Assembly: GCF_963576545.1 (NCBI RefSeq)
Contig: NC_083646.1
Coordinates: forward strand, 27,037,027-27,101,026
Direction of reading: 5' to 3'
From: Limanda limanda
Lineage: Eukaryota > Chordata > Actinopteri > Pleuronectiformes > Pleuronectidae
DNA length: 64,000 bases
The translations under genes were made by a program, and so were the position numbers. Positions 13,319-26,468 of this stretch are shown here, piece by piece. The notes beneath the pieces were generated by a model. It made no database searches. It saw only the letters and a program-made list of their open reading frames with translations, and was not told the DNA's origin. The stretch's first letter is position 1. The number at the start of each line of letters is the position of its first letter.

Positions 13319-13379
13319 TTTTTTCACTAGAAGCTTTTTTGATATCCATTTAGATTGGAGCTTCATTAAAAAACCTCAG

Positions 13380-13745
13380 ACAATGGAGTGACTTCTAATT
13401 AAGAAGCGCCGCATCTGGCCCCTGGCACCCTATCCCGTTGTTCCATCTATTTTGCTGGGGAGAATTCATTTGTTTCTTAATTAAGAAAAACACCAATAGC
13501 GTGAAAAATCTGCTTATGGTACCTGAATCCTAATTAGTTAAATAGTGAGGGGAAGGGGAAAACACATTCCAGTAGCCCTAGAAATGAACCCAGAGCTGAT
13601 AAAAATGAACTAACTAGCCTTGCATAAATCGAAGCTGGGGAGAAAGTGTACCATCATTATGGCTAAGACAATATGCAAACTATCTTCAAAGAAATCAAAT
13701 TGCCGGAATGTTTTCATTTGCATGTATTAACCATTAACATAATGA
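13380..13745. promoter_or_regulatory. Candidate developmental enhancer (homeodomain/POU motif cluster)
   Basis: Contains several TAATTA or TTAATTAA-type homeodomain sites (near 13398, 13478 and 13532), ATATGCAAA near 13671 and an inverted octamer ATTTGCAT at 13716-13723, in complex sequence free of simple repeats. This texture is typical of conserved non-coding elements in introns of developmental regulators. No alignment was possible, so the call is tentative. Confidence 0.35.
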
Positions 13746-14231
13746 GGAGAAGTGACATTGGACCCGGATTGTGTGTCTGTTCGGATTGATAACTCTGCTG
13801 CATCTGCAAATAGTCTCCTCTGCAAAATTATGCTAGCAGTCAAATCAGTGTTGAACTGTGGAGGGAGAGCGAGAGTGATGGAGCGAGTGAGAGAAAGAGG
13901 GGCGAGTGGAGGCTTTTGCTTTTTTCAGTTTTATCAGGGAGCTCTGTGCAAACCTGCTGCAGTGTTGAATCGGAGCCATCATCCTCTGACAGCTATCCTT
14001 AAACAGGAAGGGGCCGCGAGTCATTGTCTCTAAGGCTCCGTGGAAAGCTTCTCTGTGCGGTGTGTGTGTTTGGGGCACAGGGACGGAGGGGGATGTGCCC
14101 ATGTGGCTGCTAGCTGGAGATGGACCTCGAGTGGGCACACTTCACACTCCTCCCCCCTCGTACATATCGGACACATGCATGCACACGCCTGCACACAGAC
14201 TCATGCATACATATGTCTACCCCCTCCTCTT

Positions 14232-14254
14232 ACACACACACTGACAGACACACA

Positions 14255-14310
<56 letters not shown>
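14232..14310. repeat. (CA)n microsatellite
   Basis: Perfect CA array at 14259-14310 (26 units), preceded by imperfect CA-rich sequence. It accounts for the Thr/His-rich frames around 14040-14356. Confidence 0.95.
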
Positions 14311-14311
<1 letters not shown>

Positions 14312-14803
14312 CTGAGTGCTTCCAGGATACCAAAGGCTCACTTATCTGTTCTGTAAAGACTCACCATGGCCCACATTGGCGAGTTGGCGGGCAACCAGCC
14401 AAATCCACTGTGTGTTCTCCTACTGCAGGCGTCATGCAAAACACTGAACTGTCTTCAATATTCAAAATAAATTTTCCAGCATGCTATTTCCCAGGATCAG
14501 GCTCTTAGGTCAAATTATTCAATTAAGTGTCTGTTTATTACTGATACCAAAGCTGGGTGGCGGCTCTACTTATCACCTTTTTTGCAGATTGGTGTTCTCG
14601 CAGAATACCACCATAAAGATTGCCTTGGCTGTAATTAAAATGGCACAGAGACAAATTTGGTGCAGGGCTAAGACACGGGGAAATGAAGGAGGTAGGGGGA
14701 AATTGCAGGGGCTATGTTCTGTCATCCAATGAAGAAGTTGAGGCTTTAAAGCAGCAGAATTATTGTCAGAGCACTACTGTATGCCACAAAGGAGCAGGTA
14801 TAA

Positions 14804-14821
14804 GGGGGGGGGGGGGGGGGG
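14804..14821. repeat. Poly-G run (18 G)
   Basis: Homopolymer of 18 G on the + strand. Its exact length is a likely sequencing or assembly uncertainty. Confidence 0.9.
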
Positions 14822-15589
14822 AATGCTGCCTTGTGGTGGCGTTGTTGTTGCCGCGTTGCATTTACGTGCAGAAAACGGTCGGGAAATGGGCTGTTCTTTG
14901 TGGCTCTGACTGAAGCAAGTAAACAGGAGTCAGGGATGGTGGCAGAGCGGATGCTGTGCAGACGTCCTAAACGCCAGCCGGGCTCGCATCCATCCACGGG
15001 CCTGTGTGTTTGATGAGCTATTGGCAGGCTATGGGGACACGTGTTCCCGTGCCTCGTGGCAAACATACCTTTCACCGCCTTTGACTCCACAAGCCTGTGT
15101 GTCTTCTCAGGGAAAAAATATGAAAGAAATCAAAGCGCCAATAAGCTGAGGGTGTTAAGCCAGGGAGGGAAAAAAAGGGAAAAGAAAGACCTGAGCGACT
15201 TTGGATTTTGACAGAATCTTCATGCGCTCTCTGACAAAAATTTGCATTGTTATCACAGATAACTGGTGATGTTTTTACTTGGTTGTACATTTTTGTGAAA
15301 TATGTAAAATGTAAACCGAGCCTCTAACGATTCCCCTAATGACGCCGATCTTGCTTTTCTCCCCCGAATCGCGTCTTAGCGGGCTTCTCAGTGCGGGATG
15401 TCTGATATCTGAATATTAAAAGGAGTTTCAAGCTCATCTGCAAATGTGATTTGCACATATCACACTTTTGCAGTCGTCAAGCTGCTTCATCGCCAAGCTT
15501 CTGAGCAAAGAGGGCTGGGGAGGGGAAGGGGGGGAAAAAAGGAAAAGAAAGATGCACATATGGGTTGCTATTGATATATTCCATTTCTG

Positions 15590-15790
15590 ACCTAATTTAA
15601 ATCCCTGCCAACAAGCTCATATGCATACTGTACATTTGCTAAATTACAGAGTGTAAACCTTGCCTTCTCCCAGAGACAGGTGTAAACATCAATGTTTGTC
15701 ATAATGCACCACCAGTAAATATGATAATCGCATCATGCTGCAATAGAGCACAAAATAATTTGGACATCATTTCGATGCCGGAGGGGCCCA
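15590..15790. promoter_or_regulatory. Candidate conserved non-coding element
   Basis: Repeat-free stretch with a CATATGCAT site, TAAATTA-type sites, a TGTAAACA forkhead-type site near 15681 and ATAATCGCATCATG. There is no open frame of note. The motifs are visible; conservation is inferred. Confidence 0.25.
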
Positions 15791-16463
15791 GGGGAATGCC
15801 CTCCAGAACGAAGGTGGCCGTTTGACATGCTATACACGCCAAGATATAATTATGGCTGCCTGTCTTTGTTCCTCCCAAGCTTCCTCGCGGAGCACTAGTA
15901 ATTTGCCTGTGATATTTTGATATTCTTTACGATTGAGTTATTCTCTGTGGACCTGAGCATTACGTGGGTGTACGTAAATGAAGACTCGAGGAAAGCTGCT
16001 CATCTGCCAAAGTTAATGCTGATGGGAAGAAGGAACTTTACAAACCTGATTTGAAATTTCATTTGAGATTCTGACACATGGCCACTCCCCATTCCTTCTC
16101 GACTTTGGGCGCCTGCTCCGAGTGTCATCGCTGGCTATCTGTGTGGGACTTTACTGATAATAAGGGGCAATGCCAGAATATCTTTAGGGTATGCAGCGTG
16201 TCGAGTTGCGGTTTGTTGTCATGATAATCCCCTCATTTGTAATGTCGGGATCAGCAGGTTACGGCTCTCCACTTGCCTGCCATGTCAAGACTTGGGACTG
16301 GCGAGGTGGATTGTCATTTCTGAAGCAATATTTTGACAGCGCCTTCACTTTACTCGTATGCTGCAGCTCAAAGGTCAGAGCTGTGCCACTTCCATTTACT
16401 GTGTGTGAACACTCAATCCCTGAGGAGTGGATTTCTCTACACCCCCCATATGCCTCCACCCCA

Positions 16464-16470
16464 CTCTCTG

Positions 16471-16521
<51 letters not shown>
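16464..16521. repeat. Compound (TC)n(CA)n microsatellite
   Basis: TC array up to 16482 passes directly into a CA array ending at 16521. Confidence 0.95.
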
Positions 16522-16522
<1 letters not shown>

Positions 16523-17298
16523 GCGTACACAGCCTTGCTTTCTGCCTCTCACCATTTAACTTACTTGTTTTAGGAGATATATGTCAAGGCGCGTCCCACA
16601 CACAGCCTTAGAATGGGTCTAAAGCCTCCAAATTGAAGTACAATTACAACTTATAAACCTTTATAAGAGGGTGAATGGAAAGAAGAAGCTCCGTTCAGTT
16701 TAATTCACTGTGATGCCGGATTCCACCCCCCCATGATTCCAATTAGTGTATCAATAAGACCCGGCTCCTTTCCTTCAGTCACTGCTGTCCTCGCTTACCT
16801 CATATCACACACTGCTTGGTATTTTTCAAAAACATACAGCGGTATGATTGTTGCAACAGCACAATGTCTCAATGGTGTAGCTGTCATCCATTTTCCTGTG
16901 TGCTCAGTGCCACTCCTCAGACACCAAGGCAGGTTATGTCAACCAAATAAGGCACTTGTCAGTAGTACAAAAAGACATTGTTGCTGGTCCATTGTTACCT
17001 GCTCTGCCAGCTATCATATAGAAAGTGATGGAGCAACGGTGTTTTTGGAGCGCGGTGCAGCTCCAGAGCCCCAGGGGTATTATGGGTGTAAATCTCCCTC
17101 ACACAGTTCTGCTCCAGGCCAGGGAGAGCATCATCATTAGCCGGAGCAGATGGAGGGGCTTCAGCAATGTTTTCCTCTCTCTTCTGTCAGACTATACTGC
17201 TGGAATCTGGTTTGATACAACGCGGGTGGATGGGAGCAACAGCCCAAGACCAGACAATGAGTGATGAAATCCACATGTAATCAGATGAAAGCTGCAGA

Positions 17299-17343
17299 AC
17301 ACACACACACACACACAGGCACACACACACAGACACACACACA
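17299..17343. repeat. (CA)n microsatellite, interrupted
   Basis: CA array with two short GG or AG interruptions. Confidence 0.9.
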
Positions 17344-18864
17344 TAAAGACAGTCTGATTCATCATTTATTAGTGAAGTGGTGATAGTGGATGTTGGATAA
17401 GAGTTGTACGTGTTCACACTGTATGTTTGTGCTCTTTTGTTTCAGTGGCAAAGAGGCAGCAGCCAAACGGGTGTCACTATTATTGTCTTTAAAGGCAAAG
17501 TGTGACGTCGTACTAGTCAATTTATATTTTTAGCTAATTTTGAAGCAAAAAATATCAAACCTCTTACTTCACAGTCAATTGTCAGTTGGCCAGGGAGAAT
17601 GAGAAGATGTGTCATCATGGGCTCTGGAAAATTGCGATTGACCTATTTCAATATTTTCTGATGATATATTGAAAATAATACGCACATTACTCAATAAGAG
17701 AAAATGTGCCCAATCATTAGCTACAGCCTAATATATATGATATTATTATTATATATTTAAAACTTTGTTAAATATAAACAAGTGTATCCAGTTTTTAATT
17801 TTCCCTTGCATTTTTTTTTATATATATAGTCTATGAAGATAATAAAATTGTCAAGTTTGAATACATTAATTAAAACATATACTGTAGACTATAACTGAGG
17901 ACATAATCAAATGTTTAACTGACTTTGTGAATAGTTTTATCATGTCGATATCACAACAATATTACACGGTAGTCAGCAGAACATCTAGCTGAGCAGTACT
18001 AGGTAATATCACATACTGTGGATGTTGTGAAAATGTGGCATTAAACAACACAGGTGCATGAACACGAGTGGTTTCAGATGAAAATTATTTTATTTACTTA
18101 TCTGTGTTGTATAAATTAAGTGGTAGCAGTGGAAACATCATTCGATGAAAAGAAGCAGTGCAGCACTGAGGTCAAGCTCATCTAATAGTGGAGGCTATGA
18201 AAACGTAGCCAAGTTAACTTTCATTTCCAGCAGACGCTGTGGAGGCAGCACAAACTGTCCAAGTTTAACAAGCAGAGTTTGTAATGTCATCAGAGTGACT
18301 GATGGATGAACAGATATTCTTTTCAGCTTCACTAGTTAATGTTAGCTCAGCAGGAAAAGTCACGTCATTCATTTTGCTGCTCAAAGGTTACCAGCAGATG
18401 CTTTTAAAAACAAATTTGACAAATTTGACCATTCCATTTGTTCCATTTATTTGCCCTTTTTTGCATTACAGACACTTGGATCTTCCAGTGTTGAAAAAAG
18501 ATATACACTTCCATGAATTTAAACAGGATTATGTGAACTGCAATTATTGTCTTTCCTCACTTGTAGACAAAAAAACTCTGGAGCATCATTCCTGTGCATT
18601 CCAGCAGCACCACACCTGTAATTTAACACGAGATGTCCATAAAAGCTTTTCCAAGTTTTTAGACTGAATTGGAGCAAATGACCAAGATCTGATATTTCAT
18701 TAAAAAGCCAATATCAGTCTGACACAAAAGTTAAAGCTCAACTACTGCAACTAATCAGTGCAATCATTTATCAATGAGGAGTATTTATCTCCGGCAGCCA
18801 CAAGCTCCCCATTGATGCAGCAGTATTTCACTGTGTGCTAGAGGCCCGCTATCCAGGGAGCACG

Positions 18865-18866
<2 letters not shown>

Positions 18867-18943
<77 letters not shown>

Positions 18944-18952
18944 TGTGTGTGT
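18867..18952. repeat. (GT)43 microsatellite
   Basis: 86-bp GT array with a short GCGC interruption near the end. The Cys/Val-repeat frame here is an artefact. Confidence 0.97.
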
Positions 18953-19089
18953 CTGAAGCACTGGCAGAATCCTAATCTTCCAGCAAGAAGCTTCACTTGG
19001 CCAGATCAAGAATTAGGAGCGAGGCTGAGGGGGGAGGAGGAGCACGGGGGGAGGGAAAAAAAGCCCATCTCAGTCTGTGTTTTAAAGGA

Positions 19090-19260
19090 CAGTGCTTTGA
19101 ATGTCATTTGACAATTTCCTTTTAATTAGAACTAATTTACAGAAAGATGCCCACCAGCTAATCTTTACAGGATAATTAACTTCTATTTTCTTTACTTTTA
19201 ATTAAAAAGTGGAAAAGATTTAGCTGATCCATAAAGAATTGTTCTTTTGAAATGTTCATC
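19090..19260. promoter_or_regulatory. Homeodomain-site cluster
   Basis: Four TAAT-type sites in about 120 bp (TTTTAATTAG, CTAATTTA, ATAATTAA, TTTAATTAAAA). They lie downstream of the large GT array at 18867-18952. AT-rich composition alone could produce such sites, which lowers confidence. Confidence 0.2.
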
Positions 19261-20277
19261 AGACTTCACACTTCTTTTGGCATTGGTAATATTTAGATCA
19301 TATCTGCTGCTCACAGTCTCCACTGAGTTACTGCAATGATTTTCTCCCCCTTATCCGAGGTATTAAGAAGTGGAACTATCAATAGTAGAAATAGGAACCA
19401 GAGGCAAATTAGAATTGAATTAATGAAGAATTTATTGCAAAAGGAACCCTCCATCCCTCACAATACTGGAATGAAATTGACATCTTAGATATATCCATTT
19501 CATAGAAATTCCTTGATGGGAAAATATTGTTTTATCTACATTATTTGATACAGTAATCATTTTTCTTTTTCTGAAGGCTCCCCATTAAATTCTTTGAACA
19601 GACGCTCGACTAAAAGCGATTTGTTGCAGAAGCAGTCCTAGTATTTCCGGCGCTGCTCTTCCAACCACCACAGTGAGGCCGCTGAATGTGATGAATGCAA
19701 CGCTTTTCAGGTTAAACAGCAGCGTCTTATTAAGCTCTGACTTAGACACAGTGAAGTGCTCGCTGCCTCTGCAGGATGAAAACTCCCTCAGCCTCATCAG
19801 AGCTGCTGGAGACAAGTCTTTTCTCGCCACTGTTAGCACCTTCCAGCAGACTTTTTACTTAGTGGAGATAAAGTGAGCCAATATGAGGTGAGCGTGCTGT
19901 AGACAGAGCCTCCACTCGTCTGCAGACAAGCCAATGGCTGAAGATGGATGCCCCCACTTAACCATGATAGCTCCCTGGAGGAGCCTCACTCAATGGCTTC
20001 ATTAAAAGTGAACGTTCTAGTGAAAAGCTCGCTTATAAACCAGTAATTAAGACCACACATATTTTACCCGCTTTGTTTCAGCTGTCACGTCAGGTGTAAA
20101 GGCACATGGTTAAATTTTATTTCCTTAGAAGTAACAGAATGACACTAATAAATCACTCAAAAGAGGAGAAGCAAGTCTGTAACAGGAAAGGCAGCATACT
20201 AACAATTTATAAAGCATTTTAATATGTTCGATGCCCCTGCAAAGCAAATGTTACCATGCAAGAGAGGCATTAACTAA

Positions 20278-20319
20278 GCCCATATTACTTGGAGGACAAG
20301 CTTTGTGACTTTTATGGAC
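20278..20319. repeat. 42-bp dispersed element, copy A
   Basis: Matches 25490-25531 at 39 of 42 positions in the same orientation, including a 30-base identical core at 20286-20315. Sequence on both sides is unrelated between the copies. It may be a fragment of an interspersed repeat family or a duplicated regulatory element. Confidence 0.85.
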
Positions 20320-20347
20320 CAGACGTTGTACCAGTGTCCACTTGGAT

Positions 20348-20449
<102 letters not shown>

Positions 20450-23400
20450 AATCTCCAGAGAGACAAGTAGAGGCAGTAGAGTGAAGCAGGACCCAGCTAA
20501 CTCCACAGAGAAACTGGCTGGCATCTGCTGAAGCCCTCGGGCACGCTCAGAGGTGCCTCCAGCATTTTAATGGCATAGTCAAATGCCAGCATGTTTTCAT
20601 GCCATTCCAATTCAAATTCATTGGATAAAGAAGTAAGCGTGTGTTATTCCCCTTCAACAGTCCAGACAGAAACACTGGGCGCAACAACACAGAACTTAGC
20701 AAGTCTGCAAACATGTTGGGATCCAACGTTGTGTCTGATTGGAGTAAGATACTCCACCGAATTATGTTAAAGCATTTGAAAATGTGAACAGAAATAAATC
20801 AGAACATTATTCTGCATCTGGGTAGCATTTTCAGCCGCTCCGCAGACAGTGCTAGTGATACCGTTTGCCCGTCGTCAGGCGTGTCGACTTCTTACTGCAC
20901 CAAGCAGAAACGTACAGTTAGTGGGTCATCTAAATGCATGATGTCATCAGATGTCATCTCTCGTGCTGCAGCCTCACAGAGGAGATTGTGTGTTTCGCAT
21001 GTGCGTTCTACAAGGATGTGAATACATTTATTCATCCACCACCGATGAACCCGCCCTCCTTCCCCCCCTTTTTTTGTTTTCACCACAATTTCCAGACAAG
21101 CATTGGTGCTGAGTTTTCAAGCAGTTTGTTGACTGTTGATTGTAAGTGCCCAAATTTAGGAAGGCAGCCATTTCTAATCACGAGAATTACATTGCTTAGC
21201 AACCGGAAAATCAAGTTAAACAATACCATTGCTTATACTTGGTCACAGACTGCGGCTCTGAGAACACATCAGTCTCCACTGAAGCTGCTCCACGCTCCTC
21301 CCAGCACACACACAGTCACGCAAACACACACGCACACATTTACACACAAACAGCCCTTCACAAAAAGAAATATACAAATGGTAATTTACTTTTGACTTGT
21401 GTTACAGCATTAGCTCCACATTTAGTTTGATCACAGTTTACATCGAGGAAAAAGGCTCCTTTTTCTGAAACATTTACGCAGTATGAAAAAAAGATGATTG
21501 AAATGAGAAATTCCTTTGAGGGTTCCTGTAGCATATTAAGCTATTAAGAGTTGCGTAAATGGTATCTATTTCATTACAGTGATCAAGGATTAAATTAGAG
21601 GCTTGAGCCCTGTAACATATACACTCTGCCTCCTCTAAGGCTGAGGGAGCCCTCTGCTTCCCAAAGGTCATTAGAGCTAAGGAGAGAGTATGGCCCCCAG
21701 TCTCTCCTCGCCTCCCCCCACTTTCTCCTCCCTCGCTTTCTCTTCTGTCTCACACTTCCCAACCCATCCTGCAAGGAGACAGGGTTTTTTTCTCTCTGTT
21801 TCACATTTTTTTGTCAGAGAGCAAATGTTTATCCATTTTTTTCTCCAGCTGTGGGGGTAAACATAAGCCTACCTGGCTCACAGCGTAGAGCCACTTGCAA
21901 CTTGAGTCAAAGTCTATATTTCTATAATTCCTCCCACGCAGAAGTTTTAAGAGTCCTGCAAAGTAGGCGTGTGTGCTCACCTGGAAGTGAGGAAGGCCCC
22001 GTATCAGTGTTGGCACAAAGGACCAGTCACACGGAGCAGAGCTGGCAGGGATTGAACGGTGTGGCCCTGTTGGATTTTAGGGCTGCATTATGCATTCATG
22101 TTTAGTCTCAGGTGCTACGTTTTATCCCCAGGCCAGCTTGGACACATTTTCAATGCGCCTTTTGGATGAAAAACTGTATAGGTGGGAGCAAAAATGATTT
22201 CCATGCTTATAGAGATCTGCCGCTTTGTTCTGTCAGATTCAATTACCTCACCTCTAATTAGGGAGCTATAGAGGAGGCTGGGTTTGTGATCCACACATCA
22301 CACTGTGGAGCCTGCTGATAATGCAAGGTATCGCTATCACAGCCCGACCACAAGCTCACCACATTGCGGAGGGCTGACAAGGCACCCCATGAAATTAGCA
22401 GTCAGTTATACAGTTTCGCTCATACACACGTTTGTTTAGAGCTCTGGTTTAGCTTAAAAGTTTGAGTTTCCGAGACAAGGTTGGAACATCTGTGTGTTTT
22501 TTCCCCCCACGTTCTGTTTTAGTAGACTCAGGCACAGACTTGTGTGTTATTCTGAAAGATGCTCACTCCACCACCTCTGTCCGTATACTCCACTCTTCCC
22601 TGCTCCACTTCCTCTGTGACTCATTAATCCTCTGTCCATCATATGGTCTCAGAGTATCACCCCATTTTATAGACTCAGTTGGGGCATTACCATATCCCTC
22701 TCTGGAGCTCCACTCCACATGGCCGATCCCTATCAGACAGAGGCCATGCCATGAACAAAAGAGCCACTGTGATCAAGCCTGTATTCAGCTACCAATGTCT
22801 CTATTAGCATTGGCTGCTCCTGCCTGCTGCTCCTGGTGCATGACTGTTTGAACAGGGCTGAGATGTCTCACGCTGCTCAGCAGAGGAAGAGTGTGATGAT
22901 TGTGGATGAGACAGTTCGGAGTGGAGGGAGCGGGTGACAGGGCTGCGTGGTTGTTGGGATATCTGGACACTGACCCAGATTGAGAAGAAGTTCAGACAGG
23001 TTGCAGTTTCACAAAACGTCCTTATGAAGTTAAGTAGATAGTGTCATTGTGCTGGGATGATTCTAGCGCCACTTTAAAGTAAACCTTGTGGATTAGCATG
23101 CGACTGAACAGAACAGCTGCTGGGCTCAAGGTTACAGATAGTTATTATAGGTGCAACTATTCTCTTATAATCTAATGATTATTTTTCACGGTTAACTGAT
23201 TCATTATTTAGTCAAGTTCAAACCATTTTGGCTTGTGACCTCAGAGAAGTGAAGTGAAGTGTCCCCGTGAACCCTCATCACAGGTTAATGCTTTAATGAA
23301 GAAAATGAGCAATTAAATCAAAGAGGGATTGTTTCAGCTCAAGGTCTTTTAGAGGCTGGAATATGTAAAAGTCTCCAGGATTTCACCAGAAACACGGCAA

Positions 23401-25489
23401 AAATCAAAGATAAAACATTATCGTGTAGTATATTTGTTTTGATGTATTTATGATCATTATTTTGTTTATATCTCATTTTATTGGTGCACCCTTAATTATC
23501 TTGTAACCCTTCCTCCAGGGTGTGAACAGTCCATTCAAACCTGAGGACACATGGTCCTCTGCATGTTTTGTCTGAACAAAACCCAAAGGAGTTCAGTTTT
23601 AAATTATAAAAGATATACAAAAGTACAAAATAGTGGCATGTGAGAGACTGGAGCAATTGACTGCATTGTTTGCTTGATAAATGAAATCAGTCAATTAAAA
23701 TCATGGCCCATAATTTTCACCTCAATACAAGACAAAATTGTTTTGTACTAGACAGGGGTTATATTCAAGTCATAATTTAACAACATTTAAAAAACAGAAA
23801 AATCATTAGAAGATGGTGGCGTCTTTTTTTTCTTCTGTAAACACTGTGGAAGTTTGAGACGCCCACTGGGAGCAGAGCAGTCTTCTCTGATTACACTGAC
23901 AGAACAAAACAGATGCAGTTGGTTGAAAACGAGAAAGAAAAAAAACGCCCCACAGATTCCCAGGGGATTTGTGGCTTTCCAAAAACAGTGTTTATGCTGT
24001 GCTGTCACCTCCCATTCAAAATTCCTTGGTTTTACAAATTTGTGCGTCTGTTGTGACGAGCGCGCCTATTAAAAGTGGGCTGCTCCGTGGTGAAGTGCAA
24101 TGCGGACGCTCTCCCCGCGGTGCCATTGGCCATCTAAACTCTGGAGGAGGCCTGATAAGAGGGTGAAGCGGTAGACATTCCTCTGGCCCAATTCGTCAGC
24201 AGACCCTATAGAAATGCACCAACAAGCGCGGGTCACACAGTGAATGTGACAGGATTTTAAACAGTACACAACTAAATATAGCAGGAACGCCACTATCAGA
24301 AAATGAGTTAGGAGTGTGGTGCTGGTCGTTTAGAAAGTCATTATTCTTATCATTGCTGTCTCTGAAATAATTTCAGGTCTCTCCATGCAATGAATACTGT
24401 ATAATAAACGAAACACGTGAGAATGCGAACAAACTTTGGTAATCTATGCGGTTCCCCAAGAAGTAGCCATCGGACCCCCTTTAAAGTCTCCAACTGGGTG
24501 GAGCATTTCATTTTTCCATATTCAGCTTGGCCTCCAGGATCTCTATCAGTTTGAAAATGCTTCATTTAGTTACTATCTGTTGAAGTGGGGAAGTGAGATG
24601 CCCTTATTCTGAGTCTATTAAACCTCAGCTCTATCTCATCTTATCTCCCTAATCTTTGTGTCTTATTGACCATGAAGTTTATCTTTAATCTCCCTTTACC
24701 CTTATTATCACACAACACTGTAGGTCTATTTTCTATGGTGCAATGGCGCTGCTGTATTTGCCGGCAACAGAGGAAGAATCGTTTAGTTGTACACACAGTT
24801 CTTATTCAGCTGTGTAATGGAATGTGTACAGAGCGTGCGTATAGAAATGTATTTCCCCGCTTTCTTTCACACTGTCTTCAATTGGCTTGGCAGGAGCTTT
24901 TAACGGCAGTCATACAATCTCCCCTTGATACTGCGATATTTATCTCCCGGTATCATCTTAAGCGATGGTAGACTCATCGAGTCACTTCACGCTTCAATTC
25001 ACTCCTCAGCGAATCAGCAGAAGGCATCAGATAAGATCATAAAACTGTATCCTAATTTAAAAGCAGCACTCTGGCTCCACAGTGTCTATTAGAGATCTGT
25101 GTGCTAATTCTTTTCATGTCCGGGGCTCCTGCAGATGTAGGCTTCTACAAAGGAGTAATTTATAAGACTAATGAAAAGAGCAGGCAGTTTGTGGACATCA
25201 GGGGGGTCTTTTATGAGGCTCGGTGTGGGAAGAAAGAGAAACAGGAGAGGCACACCAGCCCCATTTTGTGAACCGAAATTATTGCTTTATTAAAGCTGAG
25301 GGGTTCACTCCCTCTACAATAGAACAAACATGCTGAAAGGTGTCGAGAGGATATCAGTGCACTCTGTTTGAGCTCCAGGATGATGCACAGGAGGCTGCAA
25401 CATAGCTCATGTGTGACAGGCAGAGACGGATCCACATCTAGCAGGCAGCAGTGGCAGCACTTTTGATATGATTATTCAGTTTAATCACG

Positions 25490-25531
25490 GCTCATAATAC
25501 TTGGAGGACAAGCTTTGTGACTTTTATCGAC
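25490..25531. repeat. 42-bp dispersed element, copy B
   Basis: Second copy of the element at 20278-20319, exactly 5212 bp downstream, with substitutions at three positions and no gaps. Identity is far above chance for sequence of this complexity. Confidence 0.85.
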
Positions 25532-26405
25532 ACTTCTTTTTGTTTTTGCTCGGAGTGAGTTATTTCAAATATAAACTAACCTTAAACTTGAAGTGTTCCG
25601 TCGCTTCTTTGCTATGGTAATTCATGTGCTGACATTGTAGACGTGTTTTGTGGGAAGGAGAGGTGTGCAAGATGCACATTATCTTAATAACATTCAAATG
25701 CCGGGTGAGATGTTTTTCACAGCTAATACAATTCAGGTAGCAGTACAGTAATTCCATCAACGCCCTTGATTGAAGCAAAATGGTAATATGCAAATACGAA
25801 AAGAGATGTACAGCTACAAGCAAAACTCCGAAATCATTTAGATTTAAAGAAATAATATTGCACAGAGAGGGAAAAATTAATCACACGGAAAAGTGTCTCC
25901 TTTAAGATTGCACTGGTGTATTACCCCGAGGCATGGAATGTAAATGGAAAATCAACATTGTACCCTGTGATAAGGCTAACAAATTAATAAAAGTATTTTT
26001 CTTTCCTCCTCCCATGCTGATGCCTGTATGAAAAGTCTGGAAAGGAACTTTCCTCCTTCCCTCCATCTGTGTGAGGTTTTGTTTTGCAGGTAGCAGGATT
26101 AACATCACAGCTCACCTTGGCTGCATGTCAGCTTGTTTTTCAGAACGCACACAGTCTCAAAGGGCTTTTTCAATATGCTGTAATGGAATGAAAATAAAAT
26201 TGGAATGAAATATTAAGGTAAAATAATATTCTTTATTGACATGGCTTTATATTTGTCTATACTGGATGTGTGAACATAGAATACAGTGCAGCGCTGCGCT
26301 TTGAATAACTTTGCAGTATCGCAACAAAAGAAACAAAGAGAGGCAGAAGTTATTTTTTTAATGAAAGCCTAAAGGATGTGATGCAACTGCTGAACATCTC
26401 CCTTA

Positions 26406-26468
26406 TGTGTGTATGCATGTGTGTGTGTCTGTGTATGTATGTGTGTGTGTGTGCGTGTGTTCCCTCAG
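26406..26468 (+). promoter_or_regulatory. Exon 2 splice acceptor with (TG)-rich tract
   Basis: The last 60 bases of intron 1 are a (TG)n/(TATG)n array interrupted by a few C and CA, followed by only TTCCCTCAG before the exon. The usual uninterrupted pyrimidine tract is therefore replaced by alternating TG. In transcripts this would be a UG-rich stretch, the known binding preference of TDP-43 and CELF proteins; TG tract length near acceptors is known to affect exon inclusion (the CFTR exon 9 case). A functional effect here is inference. Confidence 0.6.

Noticed and set aside
20934..21395. Open frame of 153 codons on the + strand
   Set aside because: Runs into a CA-rich tract giving Thr/His repeats; no recognisable domain and no splice support.
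22462..22851. Open frame of 129 codons on the + strand
   Set aside because: Anonymous Ser/Leu/Cys-rich translation with no family motif; likely chance.
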